A stretch of 64,000 bases of DNA from NCBI GenBank assembly GCA_963791235.1, contig CAWBRW010000029.1, forward strand, positions 1,415,499-1,479,498, given 5' to 3'. The notes below the pieces were generated by a model, which saw nothing but the letters and a program-made list of their open reading frames with translations, did no database searches and was not told where the DNA came from. Source of the DNA: JALORV01 sp963791235. Lineage in GTDB: Bacteria; Pseudomonadota; Gammaproteobacteria; Burkholderiales; Burkholderiaceae_F. This document shows, piece by piece, positions 8,700-17,308 of the stretch (its first letter is position 1; every line of letters starts with the position of its first letter). The position numbers and the translations under genes were made by a program.

Positions 8700-9131
8700 G
8701 TGCGCAGGATGCGAGGTGGCAAGGGCGTGAACCGAGGGTTCACTCTCATTGAACTGGTGATCGTGACGGTGGTTCTCGGGATCCTCGCCGCCATCGCGAT
8801 TCCCAGCTACACCGCCTACATCCAGCGCGCGAGCCGCAGCGAGGCACGTGGGCAGATGCTGATGGCAACGCAGTGGATGGAGCGGTTCCGCACGCAAAAT
8901 GGCACCTACGCCGGTGCAGCGCTCCCGGCCGCATTGACGAAATCGCCGTCGACCGGCACGACTAAATACAACATTGCCTTCGCCGCTGGCGAGCCCACCG
9001 CTACCACGTTTGCACTGACGGCGACTCCGACCGGTCCAATGACAGGTGACCAGTGCGGCGTACTTACCGTCGATCACACCGGCGCATTGGGGCAGGGCGG
9101 CAGCACCAAGGAAATCTGCTGGGATCGCTGA
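8700..9131 (+). CDS. pilE: type IV pilus minor pilin PilE
   Basis: Type IVa minor pilin, 143 residues. The GTG at 8700 is chosen because AAGGAG lies eight bases upstream; an ATG at 8709 would only shorten the leader. The leader ends KGVNRG and the mature protein starts FTLIELVIVTVVLGILAAIA, the textbook class-a N-terminus with Glu+5. The C-terminal disulfide pair (DQCGVL and EICWDR) matches the PilE/ComP-type minor pilins that end betaproteobacterial fimT-pilVWXY1E operons. It is ten bases after pilY1 and last in the operon. It could be a DNA-binding ComP-like pilin, but nothing visible proves that. Confidence 0.9.
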   Translation: MRRMRGGKGVNRGFTLIELVIVTVVLGILAAIAIPSYTAYIQRASRSEARGQMLMATQWMERFRTQNGTYAGAALPAALTKSPSTGTTKYNIAFAAGEPTATTFALTATPTGPMTGDQCGVLTVDHTGALGQGGSTKEICWDR

Positions 9132-9144
9132 GCCGGGATCGACG

Positions 9145-9162
9145 CGTGGCATCATCGCCACG
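9145..9162 (+). promoter_or_regulatory. hairpin abutting the aroA start codon
   Basis: CGTGGC (9145-9150) and GCCACG (9157-9162) form a six-base stem around ATCATC, and the last G of the stem is the first base of the aroA GTG. No Shine-Dalgarno sequence is visible in the 30 bases between pilE and aroA. The hairpin could limit initiation unless ribosomes arrive from pilE. This is structural inference from a short stem that could arise by chance. Confidence 0.3.
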
Positions 9163-10499
9163 TGACTTCCTGGCCCGCCGTCCTCACGATTGATCCGATC
9201 CACCGCGCCACCGGCGCGGTGCGCCTGCCCGGTTCCAAAAGCATCTCCAATCGCGTTCTGCTGCTCGCCGCGCTGGCGCGTGGTGAGACGCTGATCGACG
9301 GGCTGCTCGAAGCGGACGACACGCGCGTGATGCGCGAGGCGCTAATGGCGCTGGGCCTGTCCCTGTCGCAATCGGGTGGGGAACTTCGGGTTGGCGGCTG
9401 CGCCGGCAGGTTTCCCGTGCGCGAAGCCAATCTTTTCCTCGGCAACGCGGGAACCGCTTTCCGTTCGCTCACGGCGGCGCTCGCGTTCAGCGGCGGGCAC
9501 TACGTGCTCGACGGCGTGCCTCGAATGCGCGAGCGGCCGATCGCGGATCTGGTCGATGCGCTCAACGCGCTTGGAGCCCGCATTGCCTATCGCGGCCAGC
9601 CGGGCTATCCGCCGTTGCAGATCGCGCCTGCTACTGAGTTGAACGCTGACCGGGCGTCCGTACGTGGCGACGTCTCGAGCCAGTTTCTGACGGGGCTCCT
9701 GATGGCAGCGCCGCTGTCGGCGCCGCAACGGGGCCTGGAGATCGCGGTCGATGGCCCGTTGATCTCGCGGCCGTACGTCGATATGACGGTTGCGCTGATG
9801 CAGCGTTTCGGCGTTGCGGTCGAGCGCCGTGGAGACGCGTTCGTCGTGCCGCGCGCGACATACACCTCGCCGGTTCGGATTGTCATCGAAGGCGACGCGT
9901 CGGGCGCCTCGTATTTCCTCGCGCTCGGTGCCATCGCAGGCGGGCCGGTACGTGTGCTGGGGGTGGGACGTGACAGCGTGCAGGGCGATGTGCGATTCAT
10001 CGAGGCGCTGGCGGCCATGGGCGCTCAAACGGATCTGGGCGACGACTATGTCGAGGCTTCGGCGCCGCTGTCGGGCCGGCTTCGCGGGCTCGATGCGGAC
10101 TTCAACCACATCCCGGATGCTGCCATGACGCTGGCCGTGGTGGCGCTCTTCGCTGACGGCCCGACGACGCTAAGGAACATCGGGTCGTGGCGCGTCAAGG
10201 AAACCGATCGCGTCGCCGCGATGGCGACCGAACTGCGCAAGCTGGGCGCCACGGTCGAAGAAGGACCCGACTGGCTGCGGGTGCACCCCCCGACTCAGAT
10301 ATTGGAGGCGGCGGTGGATACCTATGACGACCACCGCATGGCAATGTGCCTGTCGCTGGCGGCCGTTGGTGGAAGGCCGGTTCACATCCGGGACCCGCAG
10401 TGCGTGTCCAAGACCTTCCCCGATTACTTTGACAAGCTGGCGAGCCTGGTGTCGCCACCGGCGAAGCGCAGCATGAAGCGCGACCAGGCGCGCTCGTGA
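9162..10499 (+). CDS. aroA: 3-phosphoshikimate 1-carboxyvinyltransferase (EPSP synthase)
   Basis: Sixth step of the shikimate pathway: transfers the enolpyruvyl group of PEP to shikimate 3-phosphate in the cytoplasm. The 445-residue sequence has LPGSKSISNRVLLLAALA near the N-terminus, LFLGNAGTAFRSL, RPIADLVDAL and the C-terminal DDHRMAMCLSLAA, all class I EPSP synthase signatures. The GTG at 9162 puts the protein start in line with family length. The last 22 codons, after DKLASLV, are basic and poorly conserved; they lie where the gene overlaps an oppositely oriented DUF2061 gene, so the tail is probably a by-product of that overlap. It belongs with tyrA, cmk and rpsA in the ancestral order. 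Confidence 0.97.
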   Translation: MTSWPAVLTIDPIHRATGAVRLPGSKSISNRVLLLAALARGETLIDGLLEADDTRVMREALMALGLSLSQSGGELRVGGCAGRFPVREANLFLGNAGTAFRSLTAALAFSGGHYVLDGVPRMRERPIADLVDALNALGARIAYRGQPGYPPLQIAPATELNADRASVRGDVSSQFLTGLLMAAPLSAPQRGLEIAVDGPLISRPYVDMTVALMQRFGVAVERRGDAFVVPRATYTSPVRIVIEGDASGASYFLALGAIAGGPVRVLGVGRDSVQGDVRFIEALAAMGAQTDLGDDYVEASAPLSGRLRGLDADFNHIPDAAMTLAVVALFADGPTTLRNIGSWRVKETDRVAAMATELRKLGATVEEGPDWLRVHPPTQILEAAVDTYDDHRMAMCLSLAAVGGRPVHIRDPQCVSKTFPDYFDKLASLVSPPAKRSMKRDQARS

Positions 10500-10660
10500 A
10501 AGAAGAACGCGACCGTGTTCGCCATGGGCTCGATCAACGCGAGCGCGCTGGCGATGCCGATACTGCCCGTCAGCAGGTAGGCAATGGCGAACGCCACGGT
10601 GAAGTGCAGCACCGCGAAGGTGGCGGTCTTCGCCAGACTCAATCGAACGGGAATTCGCAT
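10424..10660 (-). CDS. small DUF2061 membrane protein
   Basis: A 78-residue protein read from 10660 down to 10424. The start ATG is preceded on the minus strand by GGAGAACAAG, a good ribosome site. It has two hydrophobic stretches (TFAVLHFTVAFAIAYLLTGS and IASALALIEPMANTVAFFF) followed by HERAWSRF. The pattern Gly-Ser, Ile-Glu-Pro and His-Glu-Arg-x-Trp matches DUF2061 membrane proteins, whose function is unknown. Its last 76 bases overlap the 3' end of aroA on the other strand, and it diverges from cmk. I am fairly sure it is a real gene because of the start signal and the family pattern. Confidence 0.75.
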   Translation of the reverse strand: MRIPVRLSLAKTATFAVLHFTVAFAIAYLLTGSIGIASALALIEPMANTVAFFFHERAWSRFMLRFAGGDTRLASLSK

Positions 10661-10749
10661 CTTGTTCTCCAGGTTCCTTTGACTGCGAAGGTAAGGGGCG
10701 CGTTACGGCCAGTCCATTTGATTGTCCCGATGGGATCGATAGGCACTGC

Positions 10750-11436
10750 ATGAACGGACTGCCGCCCGTGATTGCCATTGACGGTCCGACGGCCTCGGGC
10801 AAGGGCACGATCGCCCAGCGAGTCGCCGACCGCCTTGGGTTCCATTACCTGGACAGTGGCGCGCTGTACCGACTGCTTGCCTGGAACGCCTTGCAGAGCG
10901 GCGTCGAGGCCGACGACGAAACCAGGCTGCCTCGTCTGGCGCAGACCATGCAGCCGCGGTTCCACGATGGCCGTATCGAACTTGACGGCGTGGATGTCAC
11001 CGAGGCCATCCGCACCGAGGAGATCAGTCGCACTGCGTCGCAGGTGGCCGTGCATCCGACCGTCCGCAGTGCGTTGCTGCAACTGCAGCGCCGCTGTCGG
11101 ACTGCGCCCGGACTCGTGGCCGACGGCCGTGACATGGGCACCGTCGTATTCCCCGACGCCGTGCTGAAGGTGTTCCTGACGGCGAGCGTGCAGGCCAGGG
11201 CGGAGCGCCGACATAAGCAGTTGATGGAAAAAGGAATTTCCACTAATATTCTTGACCTTTCGCGGGATCTCGAAGCGCGCGACCAGCGGGATGTTGAACG
11301 GTCCGCAGCGCCACTCAAGCCCGCCGAAGATGCCTTCCGGCTCGATTCCTCGGAACTCACGATCGACGAGGTCGTGGCGCAGATATTGAGCTGGTTCGGC
11401 GGCCGGCAGCAAGGCAGCACGCCACCGGTCGAGTAA
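10750..11436 (+). CDS. cmk: cytidylate kinase
   Basis: Phosphorylates CMP and dCMP with ATP in pyrimidine nucleotide recycling. The 228-residue protein shows the P-loop IDGPTASGKGTIAQRVA at its N-terminus, LDSGALYRLLAW and the DGRDMGTVVFPDA motif, the standard bacterial Cmk arrangement. The ATG at 10750 is close to the only reasonable start. The gene precedes rpsA by 151 bases, as in many proteobacteria, where cmk-rpsA-ihfB form one unit. Confidence 0.97.
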   Translation: MNGLPPVIAIDGPTASGKGTIAQRVADRLGFHYLDSGALYRLLAWNALQSGVEADDETRLPRLAQTMQPRFHDGRIELDGVDVTEAIRTEEISRTASQVAVHPTVRSALLQLQRRCRTAPGLVADGRDMGTVVFPDAVLKVFLTASVQARAERRHKQLMEKGISTNILDLSRDLEARDQRDVERSAAPLKPAEDAFRLDSSELTIDEVVAQILSWFGGRQQGSTPPVE

Positions 11437-11587
11437 GCAGTAGTCAGGCAGCAAAAGGGTGCAGCAGGGACGTCTTTGTTGCGGGCGCCAGCCCGGTGCA
11501 GGTTTTCCCCGTTGCGTGTCGTCAACTCCGCCGAGGCGCAATGCCGAAGCGAGAATTGCAAGTTTTGGTTTTCACTGGGTCCCTTAC
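11437..11587 (+). promoter_or_regulatory. rpsA leader without a Shine-Dalgarno sequence
   Basis: The 151 bases between cmk and rpsA hold no convincing small gene. The bases just before the rpsA ATG (TTTTGGTTTTCACTGGGTCC) are pyrimidine-rich and lack a purine ribosome site. In Escherichia coli the rpsA leader is likewise SD-poor and folds into hairpins that S1 itself uses for autogenous control. An equivalent role here is inference from that precedent. Confidence 0.4.
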
Positions 11588-13327
11588 ATGTCATCCGTCG
11601 CAACTCACAGCAGCAGTACGAGCAACATCGGCAATCCCGAAAGTTTTGCCGCCCTCTTCGAAGAGAGCCTGAATCGCCAGGAGATGAAGCAGGGCGAAGT
11701 GATCACCGCCGAGGTGATCCGCGTCGACTACAACTTCGTTGTCGTCAACGCCGGCCTGAAGTCAGAGGCTTACATCCCCCTCGAGGAATTCAAGGACGAC
11801 AACGGTCAGTTGAACGTCAATCCGGGCGATTTTGTCTCGGTCGCGATCGAGTCGCTCGAAAACGGCTACGGCGACACCATCCTGTCGCGCGACAAGGCCA
11901 AGCGCCTGGCGGCCTGGATGAACCTCGAGAAGGCGCTCGACAGCGGCGAACTGGTGTCCGGCACGATCACCGGCAAGGTCAAGGGTGGCCTCACGGTCAT
12001 GACCAATGGCATCCGCGCGTTCCTGCCGGGTTCTCTGGTTGACACGCGCCCGGTCAAGGACACCACGCCGTACGAGGGCAAGACGCTCGAGTTCAAGGTC
12101 ATCAAGCTCGACCGCAAGCGCAACAACGTCGTGGTCTCCCGCCGTGCGGTGGTCGAGGCCAGCATGGGCGAAGAGCGCGCGAAGCTGCTCGAGAACCTCA
12201 AGGAAGGCGCGATCGTCAAGGGCACGGTCAAGAACATCACCGACTACGGTGCGTTCGTTGACCTCGGCGGCATCGACGGCCTGCTGCACATCACCGATCT
12301 GGCCTGGCGCCGCGTGCGCCATCCAAGCGAGGTGGTGCAGGTCGGCCAGGAGATCACCGCGAAGATCCTGAAGTTCGACCAGGAGAAGAACCGCGTTTCT
12401 CTGGGCGTCAAGCAACTGGGCGAGGATCCGTGGGTGGGCCTCGCGCGCCGCTATCCGCAGGGCACGCGCCTGTTCGGCAAGGTCACCAACATCACCGACT
12501 ACGGCTCGTTCGTCGAAATCGAGGCCGGCATCGAGGGCCTGGTGCACGTCTCCGAGATGGACTGGACCAACAAGAACGTCGACCCGAAGAAGATCGTGCA
12601 GCTGGGCGACGAAGTCGAGGTCATGGTGCTCGAGATCGACGAGGAGCGCCGCCGCATCAGCCTCGGCATGAAGCAGTGCAAACCCAATCCGTGGGATGAC
12701 TTCGCGCTCTCGCACAAGAAGGGCGACAAGGTGAAAGGACAGATCAAGTCGATCACCGACTTCGGTGTGTTCATCGGCCTGAATGGCGGCATCGACGGCC
12801 TGGTGCACCTGTCCGACCTGTCGTGGAGCGAGACCGGCGAGGACGCGGTCCGCAAGTACAAGAAGGGCGACGAGATCGAGGCGATGGTGCTGGCGATCGA
12901 CACCGAGCGCGAGCGCATTTCGCTGGGCGTCAAGCAGATGTCGGGCGATCCGTTCACCAACTTCGCTGCGGGTCACGAAAAGGGCTCGATGGTCACGGGG
13001 ACAGTCAAGTCGGTCGATGCCAAGGGCGCTGTCATCGACCTCGGTGGCGACATCGAAGGTTTCCTGCGTGCGTCCGAGATCTCCGCCGACCGCGTGGAAG
13101 ATGCGCGCAATCACCTGAAGGAAGGTGATAACGTCAACGCGATGATCATCAACGTCGACCGCAAGAACCGCGGCATCAACCTGTCGATCAAGGCGAAGGA
13201 CACCGCCGAGACCTCGGCGACGATGGAGCGCATGCAGGCCGAGGCCCAGACGGGCACGACGAACCTGGGGGCGCTGCTGAAGGCCAAGCTCGACACGCAG
13301 AGCGAAGTAGCGGGAGCCGTTTTTTGA
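11588..13327 (+). CDS. rpsA: 30S ribosomal protein S1
   Basis: S1 binds mRNA at the ribosomal platform and helps load structured or SD-poor messages. The ATG at 11588 gives MSSVATHSSSTSNIG and then ESFAALFEESL, aligning with the E. coli start. Six S1/OB repeats follow across 579 residues; the repeats containing NITDYGAFVDLGGIDGLLHITDL and its later copies are easy to see. The upstream open frame is not S1-like. The gene ends KLDTQSEVAGAVF, and its stop region overlaps a TTG that could extend ihfB. Confidence 0.98.
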   Translation: MSSVATHSSSTSNIGNPESFAALFEESLNRQEMKQGEVITAEVIRVDYNFVVVNAGLKSEAYIPLEEFKDDNGQLNVNPGDFVSVAIESLENGYGDTILSRDKAKRLAAWMNLEKALDSGELVSGTITGKVKGGLTVMTNGIRAFLPGSLVDTRPVKDTTPYEGKTLEFKVIKLDRKRNNVVVSRRAVVEASMGEERAKLLENLKEGAIVKGTVKNITDYGAFVDLGGIDGLLHITDLAWRRVRHPSEVVQVGQEITAKILKFDQEKNRVSLGVKQLGEDPWVGLARRYPQGTRLFGKVTNITDYGSFVEIEAGIEGLVHVSEMDWTNKNVDPKKIVQLGDEVEVMVLEIDEERRRISLGMKQCKPNPWDDFALSHKKGDKVKGQIKSITDFGVFIGLNGGIDGLVHLSDLSWSETGEDAVRKYKKGDEIEAMVLAIDTERERISLGVKQMSGDPFTNFAAGHEKGSMVTGTVKSVDAKGAVIDLGGDIEGFLRASEISADRVEDARNHLKEGDNVNAMIINVDRKNRGINLSIKAKDTAETSATMERMQAEAQTGTTNLGALLKAKLDTQSEVAGAVF

Positions 13328-13332
13328 AGACG

Positions 13333-13647
13333 ATGACGAAGTCGGAGCTGATCGCGCGACTGGCGGAGCGCAATCCCCGCCTGGTCGCGCGCGATGCCGA
13401 CGAAGCCGTCAACACAATGCTGGACGCGATGACCGATGCGCTGGCCAGCGGCCAGCGCATCGAGATTCGCGGCTTCGGCAGCTTCGCCCTGAATTACCGG
13501 CCGCCGCGCGTCGGGCGCAACCCGAAATCGGGCGACCGCGTTCAGGTTCCCGCCAAGCACGTGCCGCACTTCAAGGCTGGCAAGGAACTGCGCGAACGGG
13601 TCGACGGCGAGGCGGGTGACGAAGCGTCCGACGAGGATGCAGCCTGA
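13333..13647 (+). CDS. ihfB: integration host factor subunit beta
   Basis: IHF-beta bends DNA as a heterodimer with IHF-alpha. The ATG at 13333 gives MTKSELIARLAERNP as in E. coli; a TTG at 13324 overlapping the rpsA stop would add three residues. The DNA-binding arm RPPRVGRNPKSGDRV is intact, as is the GFGSFALN strand before it. At 104 residues it is a little longer than usual because of an acidic tail, DGEAGDEASDEDAA. It is followed by a strong terminator, closing the rpsA-ihfB unit. Confidence 0.96.
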   Translation: MTKSELIARLAERNPRLVARDADEAVNTMLDAMTDALASGQRIEIRGFGSFALNYRPPRVGRNPKSGDRVQVPAKHVPHFKAGKELRERVDGEAGDEASDEDAA

Positions 13648-13664
13648 TTCCGCCCGACCGATGA

Positions 13665-13690
13665 AGCCGCGCGCAGCGCGGCTTTTTTTT
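13665..13690 (+). terminator. intrinsic terminator after ihfB
   Basis: AGCCGCGC (13665-13672) pairs with GCGCGGCT (13676-13683) around a three-base loop, and eight T residues run from 13683 to 13690. It ends the cmk/rpsA/ihfB transcript before lapA. Confidence 0.9.
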
Positions 13691-13776
13691 GCCTGTGCGG
13701 CGTGCCGCCGGGCCGGGGCGAAGTCGACGGTTCCCTACAATGCGTCCTTGGCTCAGGCGCTAGCCCGGAGGTGACG

Positions 13777-14115
13777 ATGAGGCTGCTGGCATGGCTGGTG
13801 AAGATCGGCTTCTTCCTGCTGGTGCTGTGGTTCGCTCTCAAGAACACGACACCCGTCCCTGTGCGCCTCACCTCGACGGTCACCTGGGACCATGTGCCGT
13901 TGATCCTCGTGATGCTGGCCTGCGTTGCGGTTGGCGCGTTGCTTGGCGCACTCGCACTGGCGCTGCCGATCTATCGCATGCGGCGTGAAGTCACCAACCT
14001 GCGGCAGCAGGCGCCTGTTCCCATGGGTGTCGAACTTGTCGCTGACCGGATGACTTCCGCGGCGCGGCAGTCCGGTGCCGTGGTCGAAGTGACGGGCGAG
14101 ACCGGGCGGCGCTGA
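13777..14115 (+). CDS. lapA: lipopolysaccharide assembly protein LapA domain protein
   Basis: A 112-residue inner-membrane protein with two transmembrane helices (residues about 5-20 and 43-66) and a cytoplasmic tail. The start ATG at 13777 follows GGAGGTGACG. FALKNTTPVPVRL after the first helix is the LapA (DUF1049, YciS) signature. It abuts lapB with no gap; in E. coli LapA and LapB act together to control LpxC level and LPS assembly. Confidence 0.87.
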   Translation: MRLLAWLVKIGFFLLVLWFALKNTTPVPVRLTSTVTWDHVPLILVMLACVAVGALLGALALALPIYRMRREVTNLRQQAPVPMGVELVADRMTSAARQSGAVVEVTGETGRR

Positions 14116-15285
14116 ATGGAGTTCGAGCTCTGGTACCTGGTCGCTCTCCCGCTCGTCTTCGCGGCGGGCTGGTTCGGCCGCGGTTTCGAGTCACGAACGC
14201 GAGCCACCGATAACGCGGCGCTGCCACGTTCGTATTTTCGTGGCCTGAATCTGCTGCTCAATGACCAGCACGACAAGGCTATCGATGCGTTCATCGAGGT
14301 GGTCAAGCTCGATCCGGAAACGATTGAACTGCATCACGCCCTGGGTAACCTGTTCCGTCGACGCGGCGAGTTCGACCGTGCGGTTCGCATTCACACCCAC
14401 CTGCTGAATCGGGCTGACCTGCCGGCGCGAGAACGGTCGCGGGCGCTCGCCGAACTGGGCCAGGACTACCTGAAGGGCGGCCTGCTCGACCGCGCAGAAG
14501 ACGCTTTCACTCGCCTGCTCGAGGACCGCGACCACCGGTTCGACGCGCTGCGCGCGCTGCTGCGGATCTTCCAGATGGAACGGGAGTGGATCAAGGCGAT
14601 CGACTGCGCCCGGCTGCTCGAGCGTGAAGCGGGAGAGAGCCACCAGACCGCGATTGCGCACTACTACTGCGAGGTCGCTGAGGGTGCCGTGGCGGCCGGC
14701 CGTCTCGACGATGCCCAGCGCGCAATTGATGATTCCCTGGCGGCAGACCGCAAGTCGGTGCGCGCCATCATCCTGGCCGGCGATCTTGCGGCGCGCCGCG
14801 GTGATGCTGACAGTGCGCTCCGGCTCTGGCAGCGAGTCGAGGCGACGTCGCGGGATCACCTGCCGTTGATCGCCTCCAAGGTCACCGCGACGCTGGATCA
14901 GCTGCAACGGCGCGGCGAAGCGCTCAACTGGCTTCGACGGGCGCTGCTCGATGCGCCATCGATCGACCTGCTCGATGCGGCCTACGGCCGCACGACCGAG
15001 TGGGAAGGGCCTGCGGCCGCCGAGCTGCTGGTGGCCGACGAGCTGAAGCGACATCCGTCGCTGCTCGGTTTTGAGCGCCTTGCGGAAGCCCGGCTCGCGC
15101 TGAATCCGGGCGACGAGGAACTGTCGTCGATGAGGGCGCTGCTCAAGGGTCATGCGCGCAAGCTGGCGCGCTACCGTTGCAGCAAGTGCGGCTTCCGCAC
15201 GCGGGAGTATCACTGGAACTGCCCCGGCTGCAGCGGCTGGGACACCTACCCGCCGAGACGCATCGAGGAACTGGACGGGGCCTGA
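14116..15285 (+). CDS. lapB: lipopolysaccharide assembly protein LapB
   Basis: LapB (YciM) is an inner-membrane-anchored TPR protein that directs FtsH to degrade LpxC, setting the LPS/phospholipid balance. The 389 residues have an N-terminal membrane anchor (LWYLVALPLVFAAGWFGRG), tetratricopeptide repeats from about residue 35 to 350, and a C-terminal rubredoxin-like metal site with YRCSKCGF and CPGCSGWDTYPPR. All four cysteines are present. The start follows the lapA stop directly. Its partner protease FtsH is encoded in the same window at 53258. Confidence 0.95.
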   Translation: MEFELWYLVALPLVFAAGWFGRGFESRTRATDNAALPRSYFRGLNLLLNDQHDKAIDAFIEVVKLDPETIELHHALGNLFRRRGEFDRAVRIHTHLLNRADLPARERSRALAELGQDYLKGGLLDRAEDAFTRLLEDRDHRFDALRALLRIFQMEREWIKAIDCARLLEREAGESHQTAIAHYYCEVAEGAVAAGRLDDAQRAIDDSLAADRKSVRAIILAGDLAARRGDADSALRLWQRVEATSRDHLPLIASKVTATLDQLQRRGEALNWLRRALLDAPSIDLLDAAYGRTTEWEGPAAAELLVADELKRHPSLLGFERLAEARLALNPGDEELSSMRALLKGHARKLARYRCSKCGFRTREYHWNCPGCSGWDTYPPRRIEELDGA

Positions 15286-16205
15286 TGGACCGCGATCGCT
15301 TATTGCTGCCGACGATCGACCAGACGATCGGCAACACGCCGCTGGTTCGGCTGCAGCGCCTGCCTGGCGATGAAAACGAGCGACGTGGCAACGTGATCCT
15401 CGGCAAGCTCGAGGGCAACAACCCCGGTGGCTCGGTCAAGGACCGGCCGGCGTATTCGATGATCCGGCGTGCCGAAGAGCGGGGCGACATCCGGCCCGGC
15501 GATCGATTGATCGAAGCCACCAGCGGCAACACCGGGATTGCGCTCGCGATGATCGCTGCGATGAAGGGCTACCGGATGACGCTGATCATGCCGGACAACC
15601 TGAGCAGCGAGAGGCGTGCCAGCATGGCCGCGTATGGCGCCGAACTGATCCTCACGCCGGCGAGCAAGGGTGGCATGGAATTCGCACGCGACCTGGCGAT
15701 GCAGATGCAGGCCGAAGGCCAGGGCCGGGTGCTCGACCAGTTCGCCAATCCTGATAACCCCCGTGCGCATTACGAGACGACGGGTCCGGAGATCCTGCGC
15801 GATACCGACGGCCGGATCACGCACTTCGTCAGCGCGATGGGTACTACCGGAACCATCATGGGCGTCGGCCGGTATCTGAAGGAACGCAACGCGGCGATCC
15901 AGGTCATCGGTGCGCAGCCGGCCGAGGGCTCGCAGATCCCCGGCATACGCAAGTGGCCGGAGGCGTACCTGCCCCGCATCTACGATCCCCAGGGAGTCGA
16001 CCGTCTGGAGTATGTGACTCAGGCCGAGGCCGAAGCGATGGCGCGTCGCCTGGCGGCTGAAGAGGGGATCAGTTGCGGGCCGTCCGCCGCGGGCGCGTGC
16101 ATCATCGCGCTGCGCGTCGCGGCCGAGGTGGAGAACGCAACGATCGTCTTTGTCGTCTGCGACCGCGGTGAGCGCTACCTCAGCACGGGTCTCTTTGGCG
16201 TCTGA
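15285..16205 (+). CDS. cysM: cysteine synthase B (O-acetylserine sulfhydrylase)
   Basis: PLP enzyme forming cysteine from O-acetylserine and sulfide or thiosulfate. The ATG at 15285 shares a base with the lapB stop. TIDQTIGNTPLVRL is the N-terminal signature, NPGGSVKDRPA holds the PLP lysine, EATSGNTGIALAMIAA and GTTGTIMGVGRYLK bind cofactor and substrate. The length of 306 residues and the sequence GAQPAEGSQIPGIRKWPE fit CysM rather than CysK. Its 3' end overlaps by 31 bases a convergent gene for a cysteine-degrading homologue. Confidence 0.94.
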   Translation: MDRDRLLLPTIDQTIGNTPLVRLQRLPGDENERRGNVILGKLEGNNPGGSVKDRPAYSMIRRAEERGDIRPGDRLIEATSGNTGIALAMIAAMKGYRMTLIMPDNLSSERRASMAAYGAELILTPASKGGMEFARDLAMQMQAEGQGRVLDQFANPDNPRAHYETTGPEILRDTDGRITHFVSAMGTTGTIMGVGRYLKERNAAIQVIGAQPAEGSQIPGIRKWPEAYLPRIYDPQGVDRLEYVTQAEAEAMARRLAAEEGISCGPSAAGACIIALRVAAEVENATIVFVVCDRGERYLSTGLFGV

Positions 16206-17296
16206 CGCGTCACGCGCGGTGCCGACCAGCGCCCGGTTTCCCAGAAGCGTTCCAGCGCAGTGCGCGGTGCCGCGATATCGAGGCCCTGGATGCGCAGCCA
16301 GTCGTCGTCATAGCAGGTGCCGAGGTAGCGCTCGCCGCCATCACAGAGCAGCGTAACGACGGCACCGCGTTGCCGTGCCCGTTTCATCTCCGACAGAAGC
16401 GCCGCACAGGCAATCAGCGCAGTACCGGTCGACGGACCGACCTTGCGGCCGAGAACTCCCTCCAGGAACCGCGCCGCGGCAAACGACGCGGCGTCGGGCA
16501 CGCGGATTGAACGGTCGATGACGTTGCGATTGAAACTGGGTTCGACGCGTGGCCGGCCGATGCCTTCGATGCGGGACGCCGTCGCAATGGTGAGCGACGC
16601 ATCGCCTTTGGCGCAGTAATCGTGGAAGACGGAGTTCTCCGGGTCGGCCAGGCAGATGCGGGTCGGGTGGCAGCGCAGTCGCACATAGCGTCCGAGCGTT
16701 GCACAGGTCCCGCCGGTGCCCGCGCCGACAACGATCCACGACGGCACCGCAAACGGCTCTTCCCTCATCTGCTGGAAGATCGAGTCGGCGATGTTGTTGT
16801 TGCCACGCCAGTCGGTCGCACGCTCGGCGTAGGTGAACTGGTCCATGTAGTGCCCGCCCAGCCGCTGTGCCAGCGCGGCAGCCTCGGCGTACATGGCGGA
16901 GGGGGAGTTGACCAGATGACAGCGGCCGCCGTGAAACTCGATCACTGCGATCTTTTCCGGTGAGGTCAGGCGCGGCATCACCGCGACGAACGGCACGCCG
17001 ATCAGTCGTGCGAAGTACGCCTCCGACACGGCAGTCGAACCGGAGGAGGCCTCCACGACCGTTGTGCGCGGGCCGATCAGGCCGTTGCAAAGCCCGTAAA
17101 GAAACAGCGAACGCGCCAGCCGATGCTTCAGGCTGCCGGTCGGATGGACTGACTCGTCCTTCAGATACAGCGGCGAGCCGGGTAGACCTGGAATGTCGAC
17201 GCGCAGGAGATGGGTGTCTGCCGAGCGAGCGAAATCCGCGTCGATGCGGCGGACGGCCTCGTCACACCACGATCTCAACGAGTCGGCGCGCTGCAC
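16175..17296 (-). CDS. PLP-dependent cysteine synthase family protein, likely L-cysteine desulfhydrase (Cds1-like)
   Basis: A fold-type II PLP enzyme of 373 residues. TGSLKHRLARSLF contains the cofactor lysine, EASSGSTAVSEAYFARLIG the phosphate-binding loop and VGAGTGGTCATLGRY the second glycine loop. The arrangement YLKDESVHPTGSLKHR and the 370-residue length resemble mycobacterial Cds1, which releases sulfide from cysteine, rather than CysK or CysM. The start is taken as GTG at 17296, twelve bases past the fumarase stop, so it is last in a minus-strand operon with fumarase and a UPF0114 protein. The C-terminus overlaps cysM on the other strand. Reaction direction is inferred from resemblance only. 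Confidence 0.78.
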   Translation of the reverse strand: MQRADSLRSWCDEAVRRIDADFARSADTHLLRVDIPGLPGSPLYLKDESVHPTGSLKHRLARSLFLYGLCNGLIGPRTTVVEASSGSTAVSEAYFARLIGVPFVAVMPRLTSPEKIAVIEFHGGRCHLVNSPSAMYAEAAALAQRLGGHYMDQFTYAERATDWRGNNNIADSIFQQMREEPFAVPSWIVVGAGTGGTCATLGRYVRLRCHPTRICLADPENSVFHDYCAKGDASLTIATASRIEGIGRPRVEPSFNRNVIDRSIRVPDAASFAAARFLEGVLGRKVGPSTGTALIACAALLSEMKRARQRGAVVTLLCDGGERYLGTCYDDDWLRIQGLDIAAPRTALERFWETGRWSAPRVTRQTPKRPVLR

Positions 17297-17308
17297 GGAT
17301 GCCGGAGT

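Noticed and set aside
6645..9203. An 852-codon open frame antisense to pilY1 and pilE
   Set aside because: It has no family resemblance, is rich in Arg and His, and covers the entire strongly constrained coding strand of pilY1 and pilE; long antisense frames are expected at this G+C.
10661..10749. TTGACT at 10679-10684 as a cmk promoter -35
   Set aside because: No acceptable -10 lies at 16-18 bases.
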